DNA of 64,000 bases from assembly GCA_963728125.1 (NCBI GenBank), contig CAVSIZ010000010.1, forward strand, positions 220,952 to 284,951, given 5' to 3'. The notes beneath the pieces were generated by a model, which did no database searches, was not told the origin of the DNA, and saw only the letters and a program-made list of their open reading frames with translations. This DNA is from CAWDCV01 sp963728125. Its GTDB lineage: Bacteria; Actinomycetota; Actinomycetes; CAWDCV01. Positions 7,816 through 17,344 of this stretch are shown here, piece by piece. How positions within the stretch are numbered: the stretch's first letter is position 1; every line of letters begins with the position of its first letter. The position numbers and the translations under genes are program-made.

Positions 7816-10800
7816 CTACCCGCCCGCGCTACCGGGGCTGGAGTGCCAGAGCTTGCGGGGAGCGTTCTTGGTGTCCTCACCAGCCGGGCGGATGTCGGAG
7901 TACGGCGACTGCTGGAAGCCGGTCGGGTGGACCACGACGCGGCGCTGCCCCATGCCGCCGGCGGTGGATCCGGTGCCACCCCCGTAGTCGTAGGCGACGC
8001 TGGTGCCAGTCGGCGGCCGGCTCATCACCGGGCGGGACGACCAGCTCTGCGCGGAGCCGGCGATTGCCGCCTCGGTGAGGTCAGCGGGGGCTGCCATCAG
8101 CTGCTCGACGGCGGCGAGCCCGCTGGTCTCCCAGGCGTCGTGCAGCGCCGGCAGCTCCCAGCATCCGGTGGCGCGCAGGGACACTCCCCGCGGACCCGTC
8201 CGGCGCAGCTCGCCGCGGACGACGAGGAGCCAGGAGTGGAAGAGCGTGGTGGCGTACGGACCCTGCGCGTCCTCGAAGAACGTCGCGTCGACCGGACCCG
8301 TCGCATCGTCGAGGGTGAGGAAGATGACCCGTCTGCCGGAGCGGATGGGAGGTGTCTGGGTCGCCACCTTGACCCCGGCAACGAAGAGCTCGGCCTTGCT
8401 GCGGCACCGCAGCAGGTCCTTGGCGCGGGTGACTCCGAGTGCGTCGAGAAACGGGACGTAGAAGTCGACGACGTGGCGGCTCACGTCGAGCCCGAGCACG
8501 TCGAGCTCGGCGCGTACCCGCTCGGTGCCCGTCATGTCGGGCAACCCGCTCTCCCGGGTGGTGTTGGGCGCATCGTCGAGGTCGAGCGCGAGCTGCACGG
8601 GAATGTCCGCCACCGCCACGACCGGAAGTGACGCCTGGGACTGCCGCGCAGCGAGGGTGCGGATGTCAGCAGCGGGACTCTGCAGGGTGTCGGTCGGCAG
8701 TGCCACCCGGCGCCGCGGGGAACCGCGCGCCGCCCGCGTCCACGCGTCGAGCTCGACGACCTGCAGCAGCAGGTCGCGACGGCTGACCTGCCCTCGACGG
8801 CGGACAGGTACTGGGGAGCCGATGCCGTAGAGGGAGTCGAAAGCGCCGGCGAGGACGAGACGCTCGACGACGGGCCGCGAGACCCCGGTGCGATGCCAGA
8901 AGTCGGACAGCGACGCGTACGGCCGCCCGGCAACGACGCGAGCAATCTCGGCGTCGCTGATGCCTTTGACGTCAGCGAGCCCGAGCCGGATGCCGTACGC
9001 GCGCGCATCGGGCAGGCCAGGCTCGGGTGGGTGGCGCGGCGGCTCCCCGAGGATCTCCGGCGGCGGCTCGTCGAGCACCCCCACCTTCTCCACCCGGTAG
9101 TCGACCTCGGAGCGGTTGACGTCGAGCGACAGCACCGCGATGCCGAACTGCCTGGCGTCGTCGAGGATCAGACGCTTGGGGTACATCCCCGGGTCATGAG
9201 TGAGGACGCCGGCGAGGAACGCCGCCGGATGGTGTGCTTTGAGCCAGGCGGACTGGTACGTCGGCACGGCGAAGGCCGCGGCGTGCGCCTTGCAGAAGCC
9301 GAACGACCCGAACGCGCGCAGCACCTCCCACACCGCGTCGACCGTGGGACGGTCGTACCCGCGATCCAGGGCGATCGGGTAGAGCCAGGCGCGCACCTGG
9401 ACCTGCCCGTCGGTGCTGCCGAGGAACCGGCGCGCCTCGTCGGCTTCGGCGAGCGAGCATCCGGTGAGCGTCGTGATCAGCTGCAGGACCTGCTCGTGGA
9501 ACACGACGACGCCGCCGGTCTCCTCGAGGACCGGAACGAGCGACGGGTGCAGGTAGGACGGCTGAGCCCAGCCCTGCCGGGTCTCGAGGAACGGGGTGAC
9601 CATGTCGCTCTTGACCGGCCCCGGCCGGAACAGCGAAATGTCGATGATGAGGTCCTCGAACGTCTCCGGGCCGAATTTCCCGATCAGTTCCCGCTGTCCC
9701 GGCGATTCGATCTGAAAGCAGCCGAGCGTCTTCGTCGACTGGATCAGCCGAAACGTCGCCGGATCGTCGAGCGGCACCGCGTCCAGGTCGATGCGGTCGC
9801 CCCCGTCGACCCGGGCCACCTCCTCGATCGCGTGTGTCATCGCCGACTGCATGCGGATCCCCAGCACGTCCAGCTTGAGTAGCCCGAGATCCTCGACGTC
9901 GTCCTTGTCGAACTGGCTCATCGGGAACCCCAGCCAGCTCGCCTCGACCGGGGTGCGGTCCAGCAGCGTCGCATCGGACAGCAGCACGCCGCACGGGTGC
10001 AGGGCCACGTGCCGAGGCAGGCCGTCCAACCGCTCGACGAGCCGGAAGACCATGTCCAGCCGGCCGTCGCCCAGCTTGCTCGCCCGCAGCTCCGGCAGAT
10101 CCTGCAGCGCCGCTCTGGCGTCCCGCGCCCGGATGTGCGGGAACGCCTTGGCCAGGGAATCGATCTCGCTCGGCGGGAGGCCAAGCGCGGCGCCGACGTC
10201 GCGGATGGCGTGCCGGACCCGGTAGGTGTCCATCATCGAGACGCAGGTGCAGCGCTCACCGCCGAAGCGCTCGAGGATGCGCTCGTAGACCTCGGTCCGG
10301 CGCGCGGATTCGACGTCGATGTCGATGTCGGGCAGCGCCGCGCGCAACGGGGAGAGGAAGCGCTCCATGACCAGCCCGTAGCGCAGCGGGTCGACACCGG
10401 AGATTCCGAGCAGGTACGTCACCAGGCTGCCGGCGCCGGATCCGCGCGCGGCAACGCGCACGCCCATCGACTGGATGAGGTCGACAACGTCCCCGACCGT
10501 GAGGAAGTAGGAGGGGTAGCCGAGCTGGCGGATCATCCCGAGCTCGTGCTCGAGGCGCTCGGCGACCTTCGGGGTGCGTGGCATCCCGCGCAGGGACAGT
10601 CCGGCCTCGCATCGTTCGCGCAGGACGAGGTCGGCGGGCTTTCCGGAGGGGTCGAGGATCTCGAGCTCGGGAAAATGGATCGCGCCGATGCCGAGATCGG
10701 CCCGCGGATCGACGACGCACTGGTCGGCAATGTGCCGAGTGGAGGCCAGCAGGCGCCGACTGTGTGACGGGCTCAGTCCCGCCAGCCGGGTCACATCGTC

Positions 10801-11604
10801 GGCGACCTCGGCCATCTCCTTGCCCGACTTGAGGAACCCCTCGGCGTTGACCCGGTCGACGTGGCGGATGTCGAGGGCGACCAGCCGGCGAGCGGCGTCG
10901 AGGACGTCGGCCGTCGGAGCGTCGGAGCGGTCGGCGTAGCGCACGGCGTTGGTGAGCAGCGCGGGAAGACCGACGTCGCGAGCGAGACCGACCATGCGGG
11001 CGGCGAGCGCGCTGTCGCCCTGCCCGCGGTGGGACACGATCTCGATCACGAGGTCGGCCGCGCCAGCGGCGTTGCGCCAACGGGTCAGTGCCGCGCCGGC
11101 GAGGTCGGGGCGGCGTCCGGCGAGGGCCCGGCCGATATCGCTGTGTGGGCCGAGGAGAACGAACAGCCCGCCCGCGGCGACGTGCTCGGCGAGCAAGTCG
11201 AGCGTGGCCTCCGGCCGACCTCGCTCCCCGGCCAGGTGGGTCGCGCTGATCAACCGGCACATCGCCGCCCAGCCGGCGACGTTCTGCGCGAGCAGGGTGA
11301 TCCGCGGCAGGCGCGCATCGACGGACGCGCCGCCGCGCGCGGGAACCCGGCGATGCCGCCCACTCGTCGGCGCGGGCACGAGCGGCGTTGCAACAGCGAG
11401 GTCGACGCCGACGATCGGGCGAATCCCCGCGGTCATGCACGCCTTGGCGAACTTCACCATGCCGTAGGCGCCGTCGCGGTCAGTGAGCGCGAGCGCGTCC
11501 ATGCCCAGGTCAGCGGCCCGCTCCACCAATCGCCCTGGCAACGACGTGCCGTAGCGCAGGGAATAGCCGGAGGCGACGTGGAGGTGAACGAACGGATCGG
11601 ACAT
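7816..11604 (-). CDS. dnaE2: DnaE2-type error-prone DNA polymerase III alpha subunit
   Basis: A 1262-residue C-family polymerase. The N-terminal PHP domain starts MSDPFVHLHVASGYSLRYG, with His7 and His9. The palm contains the catalytic ALPDIDIDVES near residues 422-432. Fingers and helix-hairpin-helix regions follow, then an OB-fold (LFVAGVKVATQTPPIRSGRR) in the last 200 residues. Linkage to dinB, a HEPN protein and DUF6504 downstream of a LexA box favours DnaE2, the damage-tolerance polymerase, over replicative DnaE1. The length is somewhat above the usual 1050-1150 for DnaE2, with a low-complexity Ser/Gly-rich C-terminus. Confidence 0.88.
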   Translation of the reverse strand: MSDPFVHLHVASGYSLRYGTSLPGRLVERAADLGMDALALTDRDGAYGMVKFAKACMTAGIRPIVGVDLAVATPLVPAPTSGRHRRVPARGGASVDARLPRITLLAQNVAGWAAMCRLISATHLAGERGRPEATLDLLAEHVAAGGLFVLLGPHSDIGRALAGRRPDLAGAALTRWRNAAGAADLVIEIVSHRGQGDSALAARMVGLARDVGLPALLTNAVRYADRSDAPTADVLDAARRLVALDIRHVDRVNAEGFLKSGKEMAEVADDVTRLAGLSPSHSRRLLASTRHIADQCVVDPRADLGIGAIHFPELEILDPSGKPADLVLRERCEAGLSLRGMPRTPKVAERLEHELGMIRQLGYPSYFLTVGDVVDLIQSMGVRVAARGSGAGSLVTYLLGISGVDPLRYGLVMERFLSPLRAALPDIDIDVESARRTEVYERILERFGGERCTCVSMMDTYRVRHAIRDVGAALGLPPSEIDSLAKAFPHIRARDARAALQDLPELRASKLGDGRLDMVFRLVERLDGLPRHVALHPCGVLLSDATLLDRTPVEASWLGFPMSQFDKDDVEDLGLLKLDVLGIRMQSAMTHAIEEVARVDGGDRIDLDAVPLDDPATFRLIQSTKTLGCFQIESPGQRELIGKFGPETFEDLIIDISLFRPGPVKSDMVTPFLETRQGWAQPSYLHPSLVPVLEETGGVVVFHEQVLQLITTLTGCSLAEADEARRFLGSTDGQVQVRAWLYPIALDRGYDRPTVDAVWEVLRAFGSFGFCKAHAAAFAVPTYQSAWLKAHHPAAFLAGVLTHDPGMYPKRLILDDARQFGIAVLSLDVNRSEVDYRVEKVGVLDEPPPEILGEPPRHPPEPGLPDARAYGIRLGLADVKGISDAEIARVVAGRPYASLSDFWHRTGVSRPVVERLVLAGAFDSLYGIGSPVPVRRRGQVSRRDLLLQVVELDAWTRAARGSPRRRVALPTDTLQSPAADIRTLAARQSQASLPVVAVADIPVQLALDLDDAPNTTRESGLPDMTGTERVRAELDVLGLDVSRHVVDFYVPFLDALGVTRAKDLLRCRSKAELFVAGVKVATQTPPIRSGRRVIFLTLDDATGPVDATFFEDAQGPYATTLFHSWLLVVRGELRRTGPRGVSLRATGCWELPALHDAWETSGLAAVEQLMAAPADLTEAAIAGSAQSWSSRPVMSRPPTGTSVAYDYGGGTGSTAGGMGQRRVVVHPTGFQQSPYSDIRPAGEDTKNAPRKLWHSSPGSAGG

Positions 11605-11625
11605 CGCGATGCGCCCGATGCGTGC

Positions 11626-12177
11626 TCAGCGAGACCGAGCGCCGCGCAGCAGCCGCATCCTCGGCCGAGCAGAGGAATGCGTCCGAGGATCGGCATCTCC
11701 TCGATCGAGACCCGGAGCGGCAGGAAGGGTCTCCTGGTGGGGCAGGCCAAGGGTGGTCTCGACCAGGGCGAGGAACGTCTGGGCGTCGCGCAGCAGGTCG
11801 TCCGCCTCCCGGGAGTGGACGGAGCGCGACAACCCGGCTTCGGCAGCGGCCCGCTTGCCGGCACCGGCGGCAAAGAACGCCGCCCACTCCGCGAGCTCGG
11901 GTGCGACCGACGGCAGCAGCGTCCAGGCGCTGCGTGGCCGGCTCCGGACTGCCCGGTCCTCCGGACGCGCTCGGGCAGCGAGAACGGCAGCAGCGCAGCG
12001 CAACGCGGACAGGTGAGCGGCGGCGTAGCGCTCGGTCGGGACCGTGGTGCTGCTCGCCTCGACGAGGCCGCGGCGGGCAGCACTAAGCAGCTCCAGCGCG
12101 GCGGACCGCGCCGGCAACGGTGCTGTCGATACCGACCGGCGTGCCGCCACGGATGTGCGCAGCGATGCAGCAGACAT
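11626..12177 (-). CDS. SAV_6107 family HEPN domain-containing protein
   Basis: A 183-residue alpha-helical, alanine- and leucine-rich protein matching the actinobacterial SAV_6107 HEPN family (RYAAAHLSALRCAAAVLAARARP, SVHSREADDLLRDAQTFLALVE). HEPN domains often bind or cleave RNA or nucleotides, but this family's activity is not defined. Start ATG 12177 has GAGGAG overlapping the upstream DUF6504 stop. It is only 21 bases upstream of dnaE2, which suggests an operon and a role linked to translesion synthesis (inference). Confidence 0.85.
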   Translation of the reverse strand: MSAASLRTSVAARRSVSTAPLPARSAALELLSAARRGLVEASSTTVPTERYAAAHLSALRCAAAVLAARARPEDRAVRSRPRSAWTLLPSVAPELAEWAAFFAAGAGKRAAAEAGLSRSVHSREADDLLRDAQTFLALVETTLGLPHQETLPAAPGLDRGDADPRTHSSARPRMRLLRGARSR

Positions 12178-12185
12178 TCCGCTCC

Positions 12186-12575
12186 TCAGTCCATCGTCCG
12201 GGCGAGGGTCCACGCTCCGGTGGACCAGTCGAGTACGAGGTCGAAGACTCCGGCGCTCGCGTCCCGGCCGGGACGCGCCTCGACGCGCCACACCTCGCGT
12301 TCCCCGTCGTCGACGAGGACCCCTCCCGGAGGTGGGGAAGAGACGGAGTCGCCGCTGGGCCCCGCAGCGTCGGCTCTCGAGTCAGGGGTGGGTGGCGGAA
12401 GCGATCCGCCCGATTCGTACAGCGAGCGCGCTGGTCTCGATCGCCACCAAGGCGCCACCTCGATCCAGTGGTCGAGGACCGCGCGCACGACGTAGAAGCG
12501 GCTGCGCCACACGAACTCCGCTGGAACGTCGTCGCGCCGCCGAACGTCGACGGGATCGCCGTAGCGTCGCGTCAT
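12186..12575 (-). CDS. DUF6504 family protein
   Basis: A 129-residue protein beginning MTRRYGDPVDV, with a conserved core DVPAEFVWRSRFYVVRAVLDHW and a C-terminal FDLVLDWSTGAWTLARTMD. DUF6504 proteins are small actinobacterial proteins usually encoded beside DNA polymerase IV or DnaE2; their function is unknown. Start at ATG 12575 is favoured by GAGGGAGG upstream. An in-frame ATG at 12728, nearer the LexA box, would add 51 residues. It is the first gene of the predicted SOS operon. Confidence 0.8.
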   Translation of the reverse strand: MTRRYGDPVDVRRRDDVPAEFVWRSRFYVVRAVLDHWIEVAPWWRSRPARSLYESGGSLPPPTPDSRADAAGPSGDSVSSPPPGGVLVDDGEREVWRVEARPGRDASAGVFDLVLDWSTGAWTLARTMD

Positions 12576-12765
12576 CGAGCCTCCCTCGCACACCGAGCAG
12601 CCTGTTTGCCCAAGCACCACCACCGGGACACGCGGGTAGGCTTCGCGGCGCCGTACCCGGATCGGCGAGCCCGCTCGGGACGCCGGGGTCGAAACGTCGC
12701 CCCGAGCGAGCTCTGCCTGTCCGGTCATGGACCGCGAGTTCCTGCCGGACTTTCGAACACACCCC

Positions 12766-12783
12766 TTCGAACATGTGTTCGAA
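12766..12783. promoter_or_regulatory. LexA-binding SOS box
   Basis: TTCGAACATGTGTTCGAA has perfect 8-base arms around a 2-base centre and contains the actinobacterial LexA consensus CGAAC-N4-GTTCG. A half-site (TTCGAACAC) is at 12752-12760. It lies between divergent DUF6504 (-) and ybaK-like (+) genes and is most likely the operator of the minus-strand translesion operon. Confidence 0.88.
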
Positions 12784-12848
12784 TAAATCCAGACTACACC
12801 TGCCCACCGACAAGAACGCAACGCCTAGCGAGGGGAAGACTGGGCGCC

Positions 12849-13352
12849 GTGCATCCGGCTACCCGCACCGTCGTCGACGCCCTGGCAGCGGCCAACGCCG
12901 CCGGGCAGGTGCTCGAGCTGGACCAGCGTGCGGCTACGGCCGCGGCCGCCGCGGCCGCACTGGAGTGCGAGGTCGGCGCGATCGCCAACAGCCTGATCTT
13001 CGTCGCCGAAACAGCCCACGGCAGCGAGGCGATCCTCGTGCTCGCCAGTGGTGCTCACCGTGTGGACACCGACCGCGTCGCTCGCCTCGTTCAGGCCGAA
13101 CGGCTACGGCGCGCCGACCCCGAGTTCGTCCGCCAGCACACCGGCCAGAGCATCGGCGGGGTGGCACCGATCGGTCATCCGACCCGGCTGCGCACGATCG
13201 TCGACGTCGACCTGGCCGGCTACCCCGTGGTGTGGGCGGCGGCCGGACACCCGCACGCGGTGTTCCCTACCACGTTCGACGAGCTGGTCCGCATCACTGG
13301 TGGGACGCCGGCCCAGGTAGCGGTCGATCCGGTGCCCCAGTCGGCCGGCTGA
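12849..13352 (+). CDS. YbaK/EbsC-type aminoacyl-tRNA deacylase
   Basis: A 167-residue YbaK-fold protein. Family members hydrolyse mischarged aminoacyl-tRNAs in trans. The HTGQSIGGVAPIGHP segment holds the conserved loop that positions the tRNA 3' end, and VWAAAGHPHAVFPTTFDELVRITGG is the typical C-terminus. The GTG start at 12849 has GAGGGGA about 11 bases upstream. Substrate specificity (Pro, Ala or Cys editing) cannot be assigned. It is divergent from the SOS operon, so LexA could also affect it. Confidence 0.87.
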   Translation: MHPATRTVVDALAAANAAGQVLELDQRAATAAAAAAALECEVGAIANSLIFVAETAHGSEAILVLASGAHRVDTDRVARLVQAERLRRADPEFVRQHTGQSIGGVAPIGHPTRLRTIVDVDLAGYPVVWAAAGHPHAVFPTTFDELVRITGGTPAQVAVDPVPQSAG

Positions 13353-14694
13353 GGACGAGGAGCACCGAGCCGGCAGCAATCAGGGCCAGGCTGGACACCG
13401 CCGACACCGGGAGCACCACGAGCGTCGCCATTCGCCCGGACAGCGCACCGCCGAAGCCGACCATGGACAGGCCGAGGATTCCGACCACGCTGAGTCCCAC
13501 TCCCCCTGCCGCGAGCGCATCCCGGACGACCGCCACGGAGGACGTCGCCTGCGCGCCGATCCGGGCCGGCCGCGGCTTGTCCGCCGTACGGAAGATCGCC
13601 ACCAGACCCGCGGTGACCAGCGCGAGTAACCCGAGGACGACCGGCCGAGTTGCCCACCACTGCCAGTCGCCCACGGCGGGCTGCGGCAGCCCGAGCGCAA
13701 GCGCGACTGCCACGACGGCGAACAATGCAGTGAGGTGCCAGAGGAACGCCGTCATCGCCCATCCATTGGCCGTGACGACCACCGCCCAGGGACGGGGTCG
13801 CTGCAGCCAGCGCCCGAGTGGCCCGCGAAGCAGCAGGGCGACACCGATGACGAACGCTGCCTGGCAGGCCAGGGCGAAGGTCGGCGGCGACATGTTCGAG
13901 ACCGGCTCGCCCGGCAGCCCCACCATCGAGACCGGATACGGCCCGTACGCCGTCAGCGCGATGACTCCCCCCAGCCCTACCCCCGCGAGGGCTGGAGCGA
14001 GGACGCGCTGACGACGTACCAGCGTGCCGTCGGCCCAGAAGAACCCGACCTGATGGACGGCGAGCCACACGAAGGCGACGTTGAGGTAGCCGACGTACGG
14101 CACCGCGTACCCGAACCGCAGCACGTCGACGAGTGCGACCAAGCCGATGAGAACCGTCAGCACCGCCGCCCCGTGCCGGCGGTGCTGACGGAGCATGAGG
14201 GGGCGAGGGCGGCGACGCCCAGGTAGACCCCGACGAACCACAGCGGCTGCGCGACGATGCGAGCGGCCTGAACGACCACACCGGTGTCGAGTCCGAGCCA
14301 CTCGAGCAGGAGCGCCATAAGCACCCAGGCGCCGGCGAACGCAGCCGTCGGCCGCAGCAGGCGCCCTGCTCTCGTCCGAACGAAGTCGGCGTAGGTCCCA
14401 CCGCGCCTGCGCAGCGACTCCCAGGCGCGGGCGTTGGCGTAGCCGCCGACCAGGAAGAAGACCGGCATCACCTGCAGCACCCACGTCAGCGGTTGCAGCG
14501 CCGGCATGAGCGCGAGCGCGTTCGTCGTCGTGACGGTTCCCCTCCCGACCCACGACGACGACAGCCATCAGCCAGTGCCCGACGATGACAGTGCCCAGGG
14601 AGAAGACGCGCAGGAAGTCGACGTACCGGTCCCGCGACGCCGGCGTGGCAGCGTCGATGCGGTCCGCTGCACTCGCGCGGGTGAGGCCCGACAT
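13294..14694 (-). pseudogene. acyltransferase-3 membrane protein, two frame breaks
   Basis: A polytopic acyltransferase-3 (OafA/NodX-like) protein that would acylate a sugar or lipid. The N-terminal segment RYVDFLRVFSLGTVIVGHWL carries the expected catalytic-site His. The next part, PALQPLTWVLQVMPVFFLVGG, is in another frame, and the C-terminal helices return to the first frame. The breaks map to a C4 run at 14539-14542 (+1) and a G5 run at 14199-14203 (-1). They restore the frame between them, so the protein may be intact in reality. Its 3' end overlaps the convergent ybaK-like gene by 59 bases. Confidence 0.75.
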
Positions 14695-14754
14695 GCGGCA
14701 GAGCCTGTTCCCGTCGGCGCGCGCGGACATCCGCGCACGTACTCGGTTACGTAC

Positions 14755-16611
14755 TCAAGCCTGGCCCAGGTACGCCGCCGCCTGGAGCGAGAACAGCTCC
14801 GCATAGAGCCCGCCCAGCTGCACGAGCTCCTCGTGCGAGCCCGTCTCCACGACCCGACCTTGGTCGAGCACCACGATGCGGTCGGCGTGGCGGACGCTGG
14901 AGAACCGGTGGGAGATAACGAGCACCGTCCGACCGGCAAGCAGGTCGCCGATCCGCTCGAACAGGTCGTGTTCCGCACGCGGGTCGAGCGCCGCCGTGGG
15001 CTCGTCGAGGATGACGAAGGGCGCCTCGCGGAAGAACGCCCGGCCGAGGGCGACCCGCTGCCACTGCCCCACTGAGAGGTCGGTCCCGCCAACGAATTCC
15101 GGCCCGAGGACGGTCTCGTACCCCTGCGCGAGTGCGGCGAGGAACTCGTCGGCGTCGGCGTGTACGGCCGCGGCCCGGATCGCCGGGAGGTCGTCGGCCG
15201 CTTCTACACGTCCGAGCCCGATGTTGTCCCGCGCGCGCAAGTGAAAGCGGACGAAGTCCTGGAAGATCACGGCGACCGAGCGGCGGAGTCCGTCAGGGTC
15301 GAGGTCACGAACGTCGGCGCCGTCCCATCGGATCGTTCCCGTCTGCGGTTCGTACAGGCCGGCGAGCAGCTTGGCCAGCGTGGTCTTGCCTGACCCGTTC
15401 TCACCGACGAGCGCAACGACCTCACCCGCGTGAACCGTCAGCGAGACTTCGTGCAGCACCGGCTGGGTGCCGGTCGGGTACGTGAAGGACACGCCATCGA
15501 CGTCGAGTTGGTGAAAGCCCATCGGCGCCGCCTGCGCCTCTTCCGACGCCTGCTCGATCGAGGGCAGCAGGGCGACGAACGCGAGGTAGTCGTCGACGTA
15601 CCGCGCAGCCTCTGCCAGTGCACCCGCGGCGTAGCCCGCGGACGCCAGTCGCTGGCCGACGATGGCGACGCCGGCGATGGCGATGCCGGCCGATGACAGC
15701 GGCACGCCCCCGCGCAGCGCCAGCCACACGACCAGCAGCAAGGTCGCAGCGAGGACGACGCCGATGCCGAAGTTCGCTATCAGCGAGTACCACAGCTGTC
15801 GCCGCGCGACGGTACGCAGCTCGGTCAGCCGCTCGTCGTACAGCTGGTCGTGCCGGCGCATGAGGTGCGGAGCGAGTCCGAATGCCCGGATCTCCTTGGC
15901 GGCGTCCCGGTCGGTGAGCAGGCCGGCGACGTAGTTGCGCTCGCGATCGCGTGGGGTCATGTGCCAGAAGAAGCGGAAGAACGCGTCACCGCGCCGCGAC
16001 GCAGCCAGCCAGGCGGGGAGGAACACCAGCAGCACCAGCGGTACGACAACTGGCTCGATGGCGATCAGGGCCACGAGGACGCTGACGATGCCGACGACGG
16101 CGCCGATGAGCCCGGACAGGCCGAACACGAGGTTCAGCGGCTGCGGCCCGCTCATCTGCATCCGCTGCACCCGGTTGTGGAACGTCGGCGTGTCGAACGC
16201 GACGAGGTCGGCCGCCGAGGTGACCTCCAGCAGGCGCGACTGCACGTGCCGGGTCATCAGCTCACCGAGGATCTCCTGGCGTTCGCGCTGCACTGCTGAC
16301 ACAAACAACTGCAGGGCAGCCACGAACGCGATCGCCAGCACCCAGGGCAATACGTCGACGAGCGAGCTCCCCTCGCTCACGGCCTCGAGCAGGACGTCGA
16401 GACCCTGCTGACCAAGGAGGAGGAGCGCCGCCACGCCGAACCCACTGATCGCCTGCAGGACGGTCGACGCGACGAACTCTCCGCGCCCGGCCGCCCACGC
16501 GATCCGTACCGCCTGGACGGTGAGCCGCGGAAGCCGGCGGAGGTCGAGCTTGCCTTGCGGAGCATTCAGGTCGTAGATCGTGGGCGCGGCGACGTCTTCT
16601 GCAGCGGTCAC
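14755..16611 (-). CDS. ABC transporter, fused permease and ATPase (exporter type)
   Basis: A 618-residue half-transporter with an N-terminal six-helix membrane domain (about residues 40-330) and a C-terminal ATPase. Walker A is GENGSGKTT near residue 400, the signature is LSVGQWQRVALGRAF near 510, and Walker B is FVILDEPTAALD. It would work as a homodimer exporting a lipid, peptide or drug; the substrate is unknown. GTG 16611 is chosen because upstream in-frame sequence overlaps the divergent crtA-like gene. That gene starts only 28 bases away. Confidence 0.88.
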   Translation of the reverse strand: MTAAEDVAAPTIYDLNAPQGKLDLRRLPRLTVQAVRIAWAAGRGEFVASTVLQAISGFGVAALLLLGQQGLDVLLEAVSEGSSLVDVLPWVLAIAFVAALQLFVSAVQRERQEILGELMTRHVQSRLLEVTSAADLVAFDTPTFHNRVQRMQMSGPQPLNLVFGLSGLIGAVVGIVSVLVALIAIEPVVVPLVLLVFLPAWLAASRRGDAFFRFFWHMTPRDRERNYVAGLLTDRDAAKEIRAFGLAPHLMRRHDQLYDERLTELRTVARRQLWYSLIANFGIGVVLAATLLLVVWLALRGGVPLSSAGIAIAGVAIVGQRLASAGYAAGALAEAARYVDDYLAFVALLPSIEQASEEAQAAPMGFHQLDVDGVSFTYPTGTQPVLHEVSLTVHAGEVVALVGENGSGKTTLAKLLAGLYEPQTGTIRWDGADVRDLDPDGLRRSVAVIFQDFVRFHLRARDNIGLGRVEAADDLPAIRAAAVHADADEFLAALAQGYETVLGPEFVGGTDLSVGQWQRVALGRAFFREAPFVILDEPTAALDPRAEHDLFERIGDLLAGRTVLVISHRFSSVRHADRIVVLDQGRVVETGSHEELVQLGGLYAELFSLQAAAYLGQA

Positions 16612-16626
16612 ATCCGCCAGTCTCCC

Positions 16627-16632
16627 TACGCT
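16627..16632 (+). promoter_or_regulatory. -10 element of a probable leaderless promoter
   Basis: TACGCT ends 7 bases before GTG 16640. No Shine-Dalgarno is visible, so transcription probably starts at or next to the start codon of the crtA-like gene. Confidence 0.55.
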
Positions 16633-16639
16633 CGGGCAC

Positions 16640-17344
16640 GTGATCGACCCGATTCCCGCTGTGGTGACGCTGCACGTGTGGGGGGTTCCCAGCACGTCGG
16701 TGCCGCGCGCCGTGCTGCGCATGGGTCTCGACCGGCGTCCGGTTCGCCGGTTGCCCGGGTTGCAGTTCGCGAAGCTGCTGGGAACGGGTGACGGGCGTAC
16801 GTTCACCGCTCGCGACGCCGACCCTCGACACTGGGGCGTCCTCGCTACCTGGGACTCGGCCGCGGCGGCAGATGCATTCGAGACGTCACGGACCGCGGAA
16901 GCGTGGCAACGGATCGCGGACGAACGCCTTCGGGTACGCATGCGACCGCTCGCCAGCCGGGGACGGTGGTCCGGACGCGCGCCGTTCGGTGACCCGACGC
17001 CGGTGCGCGCCGACGGGCCGGTCGCTTCTATCACCCGGGCGCGCATCCGTCCGTCGAAGGCGCTCACGTTCTGGCGAGCGGTGCCACCGGTGAGCAGCGA
17101 CCTGCACCGGATCGACGGCTTGCGGCTGGCCTTCGGAATCGGCGAGGCCCCCATCGGGCTGCAGGGCACCTTCTCGCTCTGGGATTCCGCGGCCGCGCTG
17201 CGCGAGTTCGCACATCGGCGGTCGCCGCACATTGCCGCGATTCAGCAGACCGCGCGGCATCAGTGGTACGTCGAAGAGTTGTTCGCCAGGTTCGCCGTCG
17301 TGGAAGTCGACGGTTCCTACCGCAACCATCGCATGGCATCGTGA
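16640..17344 (+). CDS. crtA: spheroidene monooxygenase-like protein (CrtA family)
   Basis: A 234-residue protein matching the CrtA-like family: VVTLHVWGVPSTSVPRAV, then LLGTGDGRTFTARDADPRHW and RVRMRPLASRGRWSGRAPFG. In purple bacteria CrtA introduces a 2-keto group into acyclic carotenoids. Actinobacterial homologues lack direct proof of substrate. Its position near cruF, a glycosyltransferase and crtE-I-B suggests it could modify a carotenoid. It overlaps the next gene by GTGA. Confidence 0.8.
   Translation: MIDPIPAVVTLHVWGVPSTSVPRAVLRMGLDRRPVRRLPGLQFAKLLGTGDGRTFTARDADPRHWGVLATWDSAAAADAFETSRTAEAWQRIADERLRVRMRPLASRGRWSGRAPFGDPTPVRADGPVASITRARIRPSKALTFWRAVPPVSSDLHRIDGLRLAFGIGEAPIGLQGTFSLWDSAAALREFAHRRSPHIAAIQQTARHQWYVEELFARFAVVEVDGSYRNHRMAS

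Noticed and set aside
10861..12495. Long plus-strand frame opposite dnaE2 and the HEPN gene
   Set aside because: It is a GC-driven shadow of well-supported minus-strand genes and shows no family motifs.
12576..12728. 51-residue N-terminal extension of DUF6504
   Set aside because: The downstream ATG has a better ribosome site (GAGGGAGG) and the extension has no recognisable conservation; kept only as an alternative.
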